A program made the position numbers and the translations under genes. Below the pieces are notes generated by a model. The model did no database searches, was not told where the DNA came from, and saw nothing but the letters and a program-made list of their open reading frames with translations. From assembly GCA_963807015.1 (NCBI GenBank), contig CAWEAS010000028.1:372001-436000 (forward strand): a stretch of DNA of 64,000 nucleotides, written 5' to 3'. Of the stretch, positions 50,957 to 60,062 are shown one piece after another; position 1 is the stretch's first letter; each line of letters starts with the position of its first letter. This DNA comes from JAJPKK01 sp963807015 (lineage in GTDB: Bacteria > Pseudomonadota > Alphaproteobacteria > Rhizobiales > Xanthobacteraceae).

Positions 50957-53287
50957 ATGAAGTGCGGCGGTTCGGACGACCGTCGACGTGTGACTAGGGA
51001 AATCGGCGAGACGACCGTGCAAAATGAGGATCCGCACCCGCCGCGTGTAGGCTGGATACAGCGCTTCCGTAACTTAATGCTGGACCTCGATTCCCGGCTC
51101 GATTCGGGAATATTCCGGGCCGGCCTGGCGGCGCGCGAATGGTTCGAGCGGTATCGCGATTTCATGGACCGGTTCCATGTGTCGGGATTGCCGCGCTGGC
51201 TGTTGATCGAACCGCTGTCCGAAGCCGCGACGTTCGGCATGGGCGGACTTCTCGTCGCGTTCGCGCTCGCGATCCCAGCGTTCCGCGAGACGTCGGACGA
51301 CGACTGGCTGAAGAAGTCTGAACTCGCGGTCGTCTTTCTCGATCGTTATGGCAACGACATCGGCAACCGCGGCATCAAGCATTCCAATGCCGTTGCACTT
51401 GCCGATTTCCCCGACAACTTGATCAAAGCCGTTCTCGCCACCGAGGACCGGCGCTTCTACGAGCATTTCGGTATCGACATTCCCGGCACCATGCGCGCCG
51501 TCGTCACCAACGCGCGCGCCGGCGGCGTGGTGCAGGGCGGCTCCTCGATTACCCAGCAGCTCGCCAAGAACCTGTTTCTAAGCAACGAGCGCACGATCGA
51601 GCGCAAAGTAAAGGAAGCCTTCCTTGCGCTGTGGCTGGAGACGCGGCTTTCAAAAAACGAAATCCTGAAACTCTATCTCGACCGCGCCTACATGGGCGGC
51701 GGCGCCTATGGCGTGGACGGCGCCGCTCAGTTCTACTTCGGCAAATCGGCCAAGGACGTGAACCTTGCCGAAGCCGCGATGCTCGCGGGCCTCTTCAAAG
51801 CGCCGACAAAGTTTGCGCCGCATATCAATCTGCCGGCTGCCCGCTCCCGCGCCAACGTCGTGCTCGACAACCTTGTCGAGGCGGGGTTCATGACTGAAGG
51901 CCAGGTGTTCGGTGCGCGGCGTAATCCGGCGACTGCCATTGACCGCCGCGATGAGGGTGCACCGGGCTATTACCTCGACTACGCCTTCGACGAGATGCGC
52001 AAGCTCGTCGATACCTTCCCAAAGTCGATCAGTGACCGTGCCTTCGTGGTGCGCACCGCGCTCGATCTCGGCCTGCAGCATGCAGCCGAGGAGGCGATCG
52101 ATCGCCAGATTCGCCAGTTCGGCCGCGACTATCATGCAAAACAGGCCGCCGCCGTGGTCGCCGACCTTGACGGCGCGGTGCGCGCGATCGTCGGCGGCGT
52201 CGACTACAATACGAGCCAATTCGACCGCGCGACCGACGCCTACCGACAGCCGGGCTCGTCGTTCAAGCCCTACGTCTACGCAACCGCATTGATGAACGGT
52301 TACAAGCCGACGACCGTCGTCGTCGACAGCCCGGTGTGCATCGGCAACTGGTGCCCGCAAAACTACGGCCGAAGCTTTTCGGGCGCTATCACGTTGACCC
52401 AGGCGATCACGAACTCGATCAACATCATCCCGGTCAAGCTGTCGATCATGCTCGGCAACGGCAACGCCAAGATCGGCCGCGCGAAGATCGTCGAGACCGC
52501 GCGCAAGATGGGAATCAAGGCGCCATTGCCCGATACTCCGTCACTGCCGATCGGCGCCGACGAGGTCACGGTCCTCGAACACACGGTCGCGTATGCGACG
52601 TTCCCGAACCAGGGCAAATCGGTCACCCCGCATACCATTCTCGAAGTTCGCTCCGCGACCGGCGACACGATCTGGCGGTTCGATCGCGACGGTAAGAAAC
52701 CGGTGCAGGCGATAACCCCGCTCGTCGCTTCGCAAATGGCCATGATGATGAACAGCGTGGTCGAAAACGGCACCGCGCGGCGCGCAATCCTCGACGGCAT
52801 GAAGTCGGCGGGCAAGACCGGCACTACCAATTCGTATCGCGATGCTTGGTTCGTCGGTTACACCGGCAACTTCGTGTGCGGCGTCTGGTACGGCAATGAT
52901 GATTACAGCCCGCTCAACCGCATGACCGGCGGTTCGCTGCCGGCGCAGACGTGGCACGACATCATGGCCTACGCGCATCAAGGCGTCGAACTCAAACAGA
53001 TCGTCGGCGTGGCGCCGAATTCGGCGCAGGTCGGGCCGATGCTCGAAGGCAAGGATCTGCCGGTGCGGCCGGCGATGCTCACGAGCAAGGGCTTGGCGGC
53101 CCTGCTCCGGGTCGAACGCATGATGGACGATGCGAGCCGCGCCTTGGTCGCTTCGGCATCCGGTGCGCCGGCGGCCGAGACACGCCCCGGCCCGGCCGCG
53201 GCGAAGCCTCCGGTCAAGCGGCCCACGGCGCCTGGGCGGGCCGACAACAACCGGACCGGATCTGTTTCGGCGAATGCCAATAATTGA
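50957..53287 (+). CDS. Class A penicillin-binding protein (PBP1A-type)
   Basis: Bifunctional peptidoglycan synthase, 776 residues from ATG 50957 (starts at 50927 or GTG 51017 are possible; ribosome-binding signals are weak). A cytosolic Arg-rich segment of about 75 residues precedes the membrane helix (GMGGLLVAFALAIPAF). The GT51 glycosyltransferase domain has the catalytic Glu in ATEDRRFYEHFGID and GGSSITQQLAKNLF. The transpeptidase has the Ser-x-x-Lys at GSSFKPYVY, Ser-x-Asn as TNSINI and KTGTT. The C-terminal tail is Ala/Pro-rich. The related DUF1214/DUF1254 pair follows 103 bp later. Confidence 0.96.
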   Translation: MKCGGSDDRRRVTREIGETTVQNEDPHPPRVGWIQRFRNLMLDLDSRLDSGIFRAGLAAREWFERYRDFMDRFHVSGLPRWLLIEPLSEAATFGMGGLLVAFALAIPAFRETSDDDWLKKSELAVVFLDRYGNDIGNRGIKHSNAVALADFPDNLIKAVLATEDRRFYEHFGIDIPGTMRAVVTNARAGGVVQGGSSITQQLAKNLFLSNERTIERKVKEAFLALWLETRLSKNEILKLYLDRAYMGGGAYGVDGAAQFYFGKSAKDVNLAEAAMLAGLFKAPTKFAPHINLPAARSRANVVLDNLVEAGFMTEGQVFGARRNPATAIDRRDEGAPGYYLDYAFDEMRKLVDTFPKSISDRAFVVRTALDLGLQHAAEEAIDRQIRQFGRDYHAKQAAAVVADLDGAVRAIVGGVDYNTSQFDRATDAYRQPGSSFKPYVYATALMNGYKPTTVVVDSPVCIGNWCPQNYGRSFSGAITLTQAITNSINIIPVKLSIMLGNGNAKIGRAKIVETARKMGIKAPLPDTPSLPIGADEVTVLEHTVAYATFPNQGKSVTPHTILEVRSATGDTIWRFDRDGKKPVQAITPLVASQMAMMMNSVVENGTARRAILDGMKSAGKTGTTNSYRDAWFVGYTGNFVCGVWYGNDDYSPLNRMTGGSLPAQTWHDIMAYAHQGVELKQIVGVAPNSAQVGPMLEGKDLPVRPAMLTSKGLAALLRVERMMDDASRALVASASGAPAAETRPGPAAAKPPVKRPTAPGRADNNRTGSVSANANN

Positions 53288-53390
53288 AATATTGCGGATG
53301 ATCGAGCGGGACAAAGAGCGGCGTGAACTTCCGCCTATAACGGCCGATCATCAAATCCCGCACACTGCCATTGTCGCGAGTTGATCGAAC

Positions 53391-53972
53391 GTGCGTTTGC
53401 TGGTTGGACTCTTACTCACCTTTGCTGTTGCCGGAGCCATTGGCCTCGGCTCGACGTGGTACGCGCTGACGCAGAACCTCTCGTTCGGCTCGCTCGCGCT
53501 CGGCACCTGGAAGGCTTATCCGCGCAACGGAACGGTCGGCATCGATCCGTACGCGCGCGCCTCGGTCGCGCGCAACGGCGAATTGCCGGTGGGCGTCGGC
53601 GACGGCATCGCCTTTACCACGGCGACCGACGACAAGGGCCGGCGTCTCGACGGCCGTTGCGATGTCGCGATCGCCGGCACCACGCCGCCGGCGCGGTATT
53701 TCACCCTGACGCTGTACGATCCTTCGGGATCGCTGGTGGCGAATTCGCTCGACCGCCACGGTTTTACGAGCCAGGAGATCGTGCGCGACCAGTCGGGTGA
53801 TTTCCGCGTTACGGTGTCGCCGCGGGCACGGCCCGGAAACTGGCTGCCGACCGGAGGTGTCGACAGTTACGTGCTCATGCTGCGTTTCTACGACACCTCG
53901 CTCGGCATCGCGACGCGGGCGGGGCGGGAGGCGCCGATGCCCTCGGTGCAGATGACGGGGAACTGCCGATGA
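53391..53972 (+). CDS. DUF1214 membrane-anchored protein
   Basis: A 193-residue protein with a GTG start. One N-terminal hydrophobic helix (LLVGLLLTFAVAGAIGLG) anchors it; the rest is a beta-rich DUF1214 domain (VARNGELPVGVGDGIAFTTA, PPARYFTLTLYDPSG, YVLMLRFYDT). Its role is unknown. The stop overlaps the next start (ATGA), so it is coupled to the DUF1254 gene. This pair after PBP1A is frequent in the group. Confidence 0.88.
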   Translation: MRLLVGLLLTFAVAGAIGLGSTWYALTQNLSFGSLALGTWKAYPRNGTVGIDPYARASVARNGELPVGVGDGIAFTTATDDKGRRLDGRCDVAIAGTTPPARYFTLTLYDPSGSLVANSLDRHGFTSQEIVRDQSGDFRVTVSPRARPGNWLPTGGVDSYVLMLRFYDTSLGIATRAGREAPMPSVQMTGNCR

Positions 53973-54514
53973 TCCGGTGGCTGCTGTGGATCTTGGGCGG
54001 GTTCGTACTGGGCGGCATCGTGCATCTCACGACCATCATGGTGCTGCCGCGCACCGCGACACGGGACGCCTATACGCGCCTCGCGTCCTTGGCCCCTATC
54101 AATGGCTTTGCGTTGTTGCCGGCGCCGACGCCGGAGGCATCGAGCCTGCCGTTCATGGATCCGGCCTTCGTGATGGCGGTGTGCCGCTACGATCTCACCA
54201 AAGGTCCGGTGAAACTCTCCATCCCGGTCAGCCAAGCCTACACGTCGGTGACGTTCTACACGCGCTACGACATCGCCTATTACGCCATCAACGATCGCGC
54301 GGCCGGACGCCGCTCGATCGATCTCGACCTGATGACGACGAAGCAACGTGACGAACTGCCCGAGGAGGAGGACGTCACCAGCGCGGATCGGCTGATCGTG
54401 GAGTCGCCGTCGCCGACCGGCCTCATCGTTGCGCGGGCCTTCTCGCCGGAACCGAGTCAGCTCGCGAGCGTGACCGCGACCTTGAAGACGGCGCAATGCA
54501 GGACGCCGTCTTGA
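53969..54514 (+). CDS. DUF1254 membrane-anchored protein
   Basis: A 181-residue protein with an N-terminal anchor (LLWILGGFVLGGIVHLTTIM) and a DUF1254-type domain (RDAYTRLASL, AFVMAVCRYDLTKGPVKLSI, FYTRYDIAYYAINDRAAG). Partner of the preceding DUF1214 protein. No function assigned. Confidence 0.88.
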   Translation: MIRWLLWILGGFVLGGIVHLTTIMVLPRTATRDAYTRLASLAPINGFALLPAPTPEASSLPFMDPAFVMAVCRYDLTKGPVKLSIPVSQAYTSVTFYTRYDIAYYAINDRAAGRRSIDLDLMTTKQRDELPEEEDVTSADRLIVESPSPTGLIVARAFSPEPSQLASVTATLKTAQCRTPS

Positions 54515-54594
54515 CGTAGGCCGCCGGGGAGATTCCCGGCGACCATCGACGCGCGAGATTGCCCGCTTACAGGCCGAAGGTTACGAGCCCAAGC

Positions 54595-56307
54595 TCACAA
54601 GCCGAATACGAACAGCATGGTCTGGTTGCGCATGTCGCGCAACTCCGGCGAGAACACGTGGCGGCCGATGGCAATGCGCGACAAGCCCGACATGATCGCC
54701 ACGTACTGCTTGCCGCCGACTTCGAACGTCATCGGCGGGGCATTGAAACCGGAGCCCACGTTGATCTTCCACAGCTGCTCAAGTGTGGTGTCGTCGTAAG
54801 CCGCAAAAGTGCCGTCGGTATAGCCGGTGAAGATGATGCCGCCCGCCGTCGAAACCACGCCGCTGTTGTTGACATAGGGGATGTGAATCTTCTTGCGAAT
54901 CTCGCCGGTGAACGGATCGGCGGCGATGACGTCGGATTCGTTGCGCTCGATATGGCGGAAGGTGGCGCCCTTCCAGTCGCCGGCCTTGTTCGACAGGGTC
55001 GGGTCGAGCGTCACCTGATTGCACGACGACATCGATGGAATGTAGAGCAGCTTGGTGCGCGGGCTGTAGGATGCCGGATAGAAGTTGTTGCCGCCGCCCA
55101 TCGAGGGGCACAGCTTCTTGGTGCGGTCGGCAAGGGTCTGGTTCTGACGCCCGGAATAGGCCTGGATGTCCTTGTTCGGGTCGTAGTCGACCGGCATTCC
55201 GGTCTTCTGGTCGATGCCATTGGTCCAATTGATCGTATCGATATAGGGCTTGGCGAACACGGTCTGCCCGTTCGCGCGTTCGAACGTGTAAAGAAAGCCG
55301 TTGCGCGCCGAGTGGGTGATGAGCTTGCGCGGCTGGCCCGACACCTGGCCGTCGATCAGGATGTGGGTGCCGGCTTCGTCGTAATCCCACATGTCGCCCG
55401 GGAGATACTGGTGATACCAGTTCATCTTGCCGGTTTCGGGATTCCAAGAGATCAGGCTGTCCGTGTAGAGATTGTCGCCCGGGCGATAATAGGGATCGAA
55501 CATCGGCACCGGGTTGCCGGTGCCCCACAGCACCTGGTTGGTGCTGATGTCGTATGAGCCTGTGACCCACATGGCGCCGCCGCCGGTCTGCCAAGCGTTG
55601 TTCTTGTCCTTCCACGTCTCGGAGCCCGGTTCACCAGGTGCCGGCACGACGTATTTGCGCCAAGCCTCCTTGCCGGTTGCGGCATCGACTGCGACGATGA
55701 AGTCGCGGGTGCCGCGGTCGCCGCCGGCGGCGCCAAGCACGATCTTGTCCTTGATCGCCATCGGCGCCGCGGTGAGTTGCAGATCGACCTGACCGTCGGA
55801 AAGGTTGGTCTCCCACGCAACCTTGCCGGTGTCCTTGTTGGTGGCGATCATGCGCGGCGGATAATTGGCGACGGTGATGACGAGATTGCCCCACAGCGCT
55901 GCGCCGCGGTTTGCCAGCGGGACGCGCTCCTGGCCCGGGTCCATGCGCCAGACGATGCGCCCGACATCGCCGGACCGGCCGTCGATCTTGTAGAGCACGC
56001 CCCACTGGTCGACGACGTACAGGAAGCCGTCTTCAACGAGGGGCGTCGATTGCAGATTCTCGTTGGCCGCCGTACCGCCGATTGCGACCGCATAGGCGAG
56101 CTTGAGGTCCTTGACGTTCGACCGATTGATGCGGTCGAGCGGCGAATAGCGTTGGGCATCGTAGGTGCGGTGATTCATCAGCCAGTTCTGCGGCTCGGGA
56201 TTGGCGAGCCGTTCCGGCGTCACCTCGGCCGCGAGCGCGGGAGCAGCCATGCAGAAGGCGGCTCCGGCGAGGAGCAAGGCGCGCAGTGACCAACGATGGG
56301 AATGCAT
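54595..56307 (-). CDS. PQQ-dependent alcohol/methanol-type dehydrogenase
   Basis: A 570-residue periplasmic quinoprotein. ATG 56307 has GGAGGAAC upstream; the signal peptide ends ALAAE. The eight-bladed propeller repeats are visible as LYVVDQWGVLYKIDGRSG, MIATNKDTGKVAWET and VDAATGKEAWRKY. The catalytic loop reads GDMWDYDEAG: a first Asp as base plus a second Asp two residues later, as in lanthanide-using XoxF/ExaF types; Ca2+ types have Ala or Ser/Thr there. The adjacent Cys pair typical of methanol dehydrogenase is missing, and there is no cytochrome domain. No xoxG/J-type genes lie nearby. Substrate unknown. Confidence 0.92.
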   Translation of the reverse strand: MHSHRWSLRALLLAGAAFCMAAPALAAEVTPERLANPEPQNWLMNHRTYDAQRYSPLDRINRSNVKDLKLAYAVAIGGTAANENLQSTPLVEDGFLYVVDQWGVLYKIDGRSGDVGRIVWRMDPGQERVPLANRGAALWGNLVITVANYPPRMIATNKDTGKVAWETNLSDGQVDLQLTAAPMAIKDKIVLGAAGGDRGTRDFIVAVDAATGKEAWRKYVVPAPGEPGSETWKDKNNAWQTGGGAMWVTGSYDISTNQVLWGTGNPVPMFDPYYRPGDNLYTDSLISWNPETGKMNWYHQYLPGDMWDYDEAGTHILIDGQVSGQPRKLITHSARNGFLYTFERANGQTVFAKPYIDTINWTNGIDQKTGMPVDYDPNKDIQAYSGRQNQTLADRTKKLCPSMGGGNNFYPASYSPRTKLLYIPSMSSCNQVTLDPTLSNKAGDWKGATFRHIERNESDVIAADPFTGEIRKKIHIPYVNNSGVVSTAGGIIFTGYTDGTFAAYDDTTLEQLWKINVGSGFNAPPMTFEVGGKQYVAIMSGLSRIAIGRHVFSPELRDMRNQTMLFVFGL

Positions 56308-56465
56308 GTGTTCCTCCACTTTCGACGTCGTTGCGGTCATCCTACCGCCCCCGACAGCGAAATTGAATTGCAGAACGGGCGGTGCTGCGGGCGAAGCGAA
56401 GCCGACGCGCACTTCGGCAGCTGTGTCCGGATTACCGAATCCGGAGGGGGACATCGCTGAGCAGG

Positions 56466-56750
56466 CTAGAAATTGTAGCCTTTGCGCGGATCGTAGGTGC
56501 GGTCGTAGAGGCACTTGAAGCCGATGAACTCGCCGTACCAGCGATGCACGCTCGTGATCTTCGAGATGCGGCCCCATCGCGCGCAGTAACCCGCCGCGAT
56601 GTCGCGGTAGATGCCGTCTATCTCCGGGCGCCATTGAATGACGCCGCCCGTGTCATTGGCCGTCAGTCCCCACATATCGGTGCCGGGCAAATTCCCGGCT
56701 TGAGCCGCAAACGAGATGGGAATGAGCGCGATAGCAACCAACCAGCGCAT
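56466..56750 (-). CDS. Small exported hypothetical protein
   Basis: A 94-residue protein with a signal peptide ending AAQAG. The mature part contains two Cys (GYCARWGR, FKCLYDR) and is aromatic-rich (DMWGLTANDTGG, VHRWYGEFIGFK). I do not recognise it. It lies 158 bp upstream of the PQQ dehydrogenase on the same strand, so it may be in the same transcript, though the ribosome-binding site of this gene is unclear. Confidence 0.65.
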   Translation of the reverse strand: MRWLVAIALIPISFAAQAGNLPGTDMWGLTANDTGGVIQWRPEIDGIYRDIAAGYCARWGRISKITSVHRWYGEFIGFKCLYDRTYDPRKGYNF

Positions 56751-57231
56751 GCTATGGGTCCCAAACGCTCCGGGGGGCTCTTAACCGACAATCGCGACGG
56801 TTGAAAACCGGTGCGGCGCGCACTCTTAATGATGCCATTTCAGGCAAGCAGGGCGACTTTCGGCTATCAACTCGACCATTTCAAGCGCGATGGCGGCCCA
56901 AATTCACGATTCCGCCAGAGCTGTGACCTGAATGCCATATCGTCCAAGAAATCGCCGTCGTTGGCGTTAATCTGATGTCACGGAAGTCCATTACATCGCG
57001 CCGCATTGTGCTAAACACCAGCGCGTTTTCGACCCTTGCGGCGGTGACGAGGGCCGCCATAATTCGTGGGATTGCTGGCATGCGGAATGCCTCTTCAGTC
57101 GTGCGACGCCGTGCTGCCTTTTGCCGCGTGCCGCAGGCCTTCGAATCGGCGAGTTCTGTTCCGACCCTGTCCTCGTCAAGTCACGCCTTTACGCTGCAGC
57201 CGTGGTCGGCCGCACATCGAAAGCATCCACG
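56751..57231. other. Intergenic region (481 bp), no gene seen
   Basis: Between the small exported gene and the DUF3828 gene. Short frames on both strands have no ribosome-binding site or family resemblance. Composition is a little lower in GC at 56820-57000. Nothing recognised. Confidence 0.4.
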
Positions 57232-57768
57232 ATGACGAATGGAAATTCTGCGGCGGCGCTGTCGCGGCGCGGTCTCTTGATCGGTTTTGCAATCGGGCTC
57301 GCTGGCACGTCGGCGGCGCTTGCCGCCCAGCCGAGCGGCGCCAAAGTATTTCTCGATTCGATCTACAAGAACTACGTCGGCAGTTCCGCCGGGACCGCCA
57401 AGGGCCTTCCGCTGACCAACGCGAAGCTGGTGCGCGGCTATTTCACCGTCGGGCTCGCGTCGCTCATCAATGAAGATCGTGCCACTGCGACAAAGCGCGG
57501 CGAGCCGCCGGTGCTGGACGGCGACCCTTTCATCGGCAGTCAGGAGTGGGACATTTCCGACCTCGCCATCGATGTCAAGGAAGCCAGCCCAGTGAAGGCC
57601 ACCGGGACCGTGACCTTCATGAACTCCGGCAAGCCCGGCAAGGTCGTGGTCGAGCTCCTGAGGTCCGGCAATGACTGGCGGGTTTCCGACATCACCTGGG
57701 AATCAGGTTCGTTGCGCGGGCTCTATCGCCGCAAGGCATCCCGCGACACCGACGTGACGCCGCGTTAG
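57232..57768 (+). CDS. Exported DUF3828-type protein
   Basis: A 178-residue protein. From ATG 57232 a Tat-like signal (SRRGLLIGFAIGLAGTSAAL) precedes a DUF3828-like domain: KVFLDSIYKNYVG, LDGDPFIGSQEWDISDL and DWRVSDITWESGSLRGLY. Function unknown. The ribosome site is weak; a longer reading from 57121 would hide the signal and is less likely. Confidence 0.75.
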   Translation: MTNGNSAAALSRRGLLIGFAIGLAGTSAALAAQPSGAKVFLDSIYKNYVGSSAGTAKGLPLTNAKLVRGYFTVGLASLINEDRATATKRGEPPVLDGDPFIGSQEWDISDLAIDVKEASPVKATGTVTFMNSGKPGKVVVELLRSGNDWRVSDITWESGSLRGLYRRKASRDTDVTPR

Positions 57769-57884
57769 AGCGAACGGCGTTTCACCCCGAACGGGCTTGA
57801 CCGCGCGCCAGTTTCCGCGAACTGTTGTGCGGATGCGTGCGTGAAAAGCGCGCGCTTAAACATAATGCACTCTGGGAGGTGACG

Positions 57885-58970
57885 ATGGCCGCCGGCTCTT
57901 CACGACGATTTTTCGCCCCGTGCAAATGCTGCGGCGCCTTTTCCGGCCGCCCCGCCGTCAGCCGGCGCCGGTTCATTGCGGGCGGCGTTGCCGCCGTCGG
58001 TGCTGTCGCGGCGGGATCACCCACGGCACTCTTTGCCCAGGCGAAACCGCATCGCATTGACGTTCATCATCATGTCTCTCCGCCGCCGTTCGTCGAGGCG
58101 CTTAAGAAAGCACACCTCGACAACCCGCCGATCAACAACTGGACGCCTGAGCATTCGCTCGAGGACATGGACAAGGCCGCCACTGCGACCGCCATGCTCT
58201 CGCCTACGACGCCGGCGGTCGGCTTCCTTGGCCCCAAGGACGCTGCCGATATTGCGCGCGCATCGAACGAATACACCAAGAAGCTGACCGAGCAGCATCC
58301 GGGTCGCTTTGGCATGTTTGCCTTGGTGCCGATGCCTCATCCGGACGAGACGCTCAAAGAAATCGAGTACGCGCTCGACACGTTGAAAGCTGACGGCATC
58401 GCCTTCATGACGAGCTATGGCGGGAAATATCTCGGCGATCCGGCCTTCACCCCGGTGTGGCAGGAACTCAACCGGCGCAAAGTGACCGCCTACACCCATC
58501 CGAACACGCCCGCCTGCTGCGTCAACGTCGCGGGCTTTTCTCCGGTCTACATTGAGTACGGCACCGACACGACACGCGCCATCGCAAGCTTGATCTTCAC
58601 CAAGACGGCAGCGCGCTTCCCCGACATCAATTTCATCTTTTCGCATGCGGGCGGCACCCTGACGGCGCTGACCGAGCGCTTCAGCGTCCAGATGATGTCG
58701 GATCCGAAATACAAGGAATTCACTGGCGACGAGGTGATGGCCGATCTCAAACGTTTCTATTACGACACCGCGCAAGCCTCGAATCCGATCGCGATGGCCT
58801 CGCTTACGAAGCTCGTCGCGACATCCCAAATCGTGTTCGGCACCGACTATCCCTACCGCACCTCGATCGACCACGTGAAAGGCCTCGCCGGCGTCTTCGG
58901 GCCGGAGGACCTGAAGAAGATCGATCGGGAGAACGCGCTGCGCCTGCTGCCGCGCTGGCGCGCGACCTGA
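57885..58970 (+). CDS. Tat-exported amidohydrolase (amidohydrolase 2 family)
   Basis: A 361-residue metal-dependent hydrolase or decarboxylase of the ACMSD-like amidohydrolase group. ATG 57885 has GGGAGGT upstream. A Cys-containing N-terminus (CKCCGAF) precedes a twin-arginine signal (SRRRFIAGGVAAVGAV). Metal ligands are in IDVHHHVSP, YTHPNTP, FIFSHAGGTL and FGTDYPYRT. ACMSD-type decarboxylases share these. Substrate unknown; the presence of a Tat signal is unusual for the family. Confidence 0.92.
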   Translation: MAAGSSRRFFAPCKCCGAFSGRPAVSRRRFIAGGVAAVGAVAAGSPTALFAQAKPHRIDVHHHVSPPPFVEALKKAHLDNPPINNWTPEHSLEDMDKAATATAMLSPTTPAVGFLGPKDAADIARASNEYTKKLTEQHPGRFGMFALVPMPHPDETLKEIEYALDTLKADGIAFMTSYGGKYLGDPAFTPVWQELNRRKVTAYTHPNTPACCVNVAGFSPVYIEYGTDTTRAIASLIFTKTAARFPDINFIFSHAGGTLTALTERFSVQMMSDPKYKEFTGDEVMADLKRFYYDTAQASNPIAMASLTKLVATSQIVFGTDYPYRTSIDHVKGLAGVFGPEDLKKIDRENALRLLPRWRAT

Positions 58971-59009
58971 CCGACGGCGGGCATCCGTCGACCGCTTTTT
59001 CGCTATTTT

Positions 59010-59930
59010 TCATTTCGACGAGGCGCGCCGGCCGCGTCCACCGCGCCGCGTTTCGTGCCACAGCAGGAACAGGCCTGATCCGACCACGATGGCTGATCCG
59101 ATCAATAGGTGGAGCGTCGGGACATCGCCCCAGACAAGAAAGCCCATGATCATCGCCCATACGAGCGAGAAATAGTTGAAGGGCGCGACCGCGGACGTGG
59201 GCGCGAGATGAAGCGAGCGCGTCCACATATATTGCCCGACCGCATTGGCAAGGCCGTTCCCGACCATGGCGGCGCCGTCGATAAAATTAGGCGTTATCCA
59301 GCCGAACGGCAACGTCACGCTGAAGAAGATCGTCAGCAACGTCATCTGATACATGGTGAGCGTTTCCGCCAATTCCGTCGACGTCATCCGGCGCACCCCG
59401 ACCGTCACCGTGCCGAACAGCACCGCATTGGCGAGCGCGAACGCGGAGCCGATCTGGATCGTTTCCGCGCCGGGGCTCGTGACCAGCAATACGCCGGCAA
59501 AGCCGACGATGAGCGCGCCCCAGCGCACCGGGCCAACAACTTCTTTCAGAATAATGATCGCCGCGAGCGTCGCGAACAGCGGCGCTGAGAAGTTGATCGC
59601 GACCGCGCTCGCGAGCGGCATCAAGCTGAACGCAATGACGAGGAATGTCTGCGCCAGGGATTGGGAGACCCCGCGGAACAGATGTTCGCGGAATCGCGAT
59701 GTGCGAAACACGATGAGGCCCGTCGTCGGCAGGATGACGAGGGCTGCGCCCACCAACGCTGAGATGGCGCGCACGAACAACATCTCGCCGATCGGATAAG
59801 TCGCGACCAGCCATTTGGAGAGTGCGCTCGAACCGGCGAACACGATCGTTGCGGCGATCATGTAGGCGATGCCGAGTGGAATGCGATCCTGTCGCGTCTT
59901 CGCGAGCGGGGCAGCGTCGGTTCCCTTCAC
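59010..59930 (-). CDS. EamA/DMT-family transporter
   Basis: A 306-residue inner-membrane protein of the drug/metabolite exporter superfamily with ten helices in two EamA repeats (GIAYMIAATIVFAGSSALSK and SAFALANAVLFGTVTVG). Substrate not evident. Starts at ATG 59930. The C-terminus is Arg/Gly-rich and cytosolic. Convergent with the amidohydrolase gene. Confidence 0.94.
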   Translation of the reverse strand: MKGTDAAPLAKTRQDRIPLGIAYMIAATIVFAGSSALSKWLVATYPIGEMLFVRAISALVGAALVILPTTGLIVFRTSRFREHLFRGVSQSLAQTFLVIAFSLMPLASAVAINFSAPLFATLAAIIILKEVVGPVRWGALIVGFAGVLLVTSPGAETIQIGSAFALANAVLFGTVTVGVRRMTSTELAETLTMYQMTLLTIFFSVTLPFGWITPNFIDGAAMVGNGLANAVGQYMWTRSLHLAPTSAVAPFNYFSLVWAMIMGFLVWGDVPTLHLLIGSAIVVGSGLFLLWHETRRGGRGRRASSK

Positions 59931-60062
59931 CCCGATGCTCCTCCTGTCCGGACGTTTCCTCTTGCGCGCAACCGGTACGCGATTGCGTGGAAAATGCTAT
60001 GCGAATTGTCACATGTCTGTCAGGCGGATTTGATCTGAGCATGGGCAAACAAAGGGAGTCCA

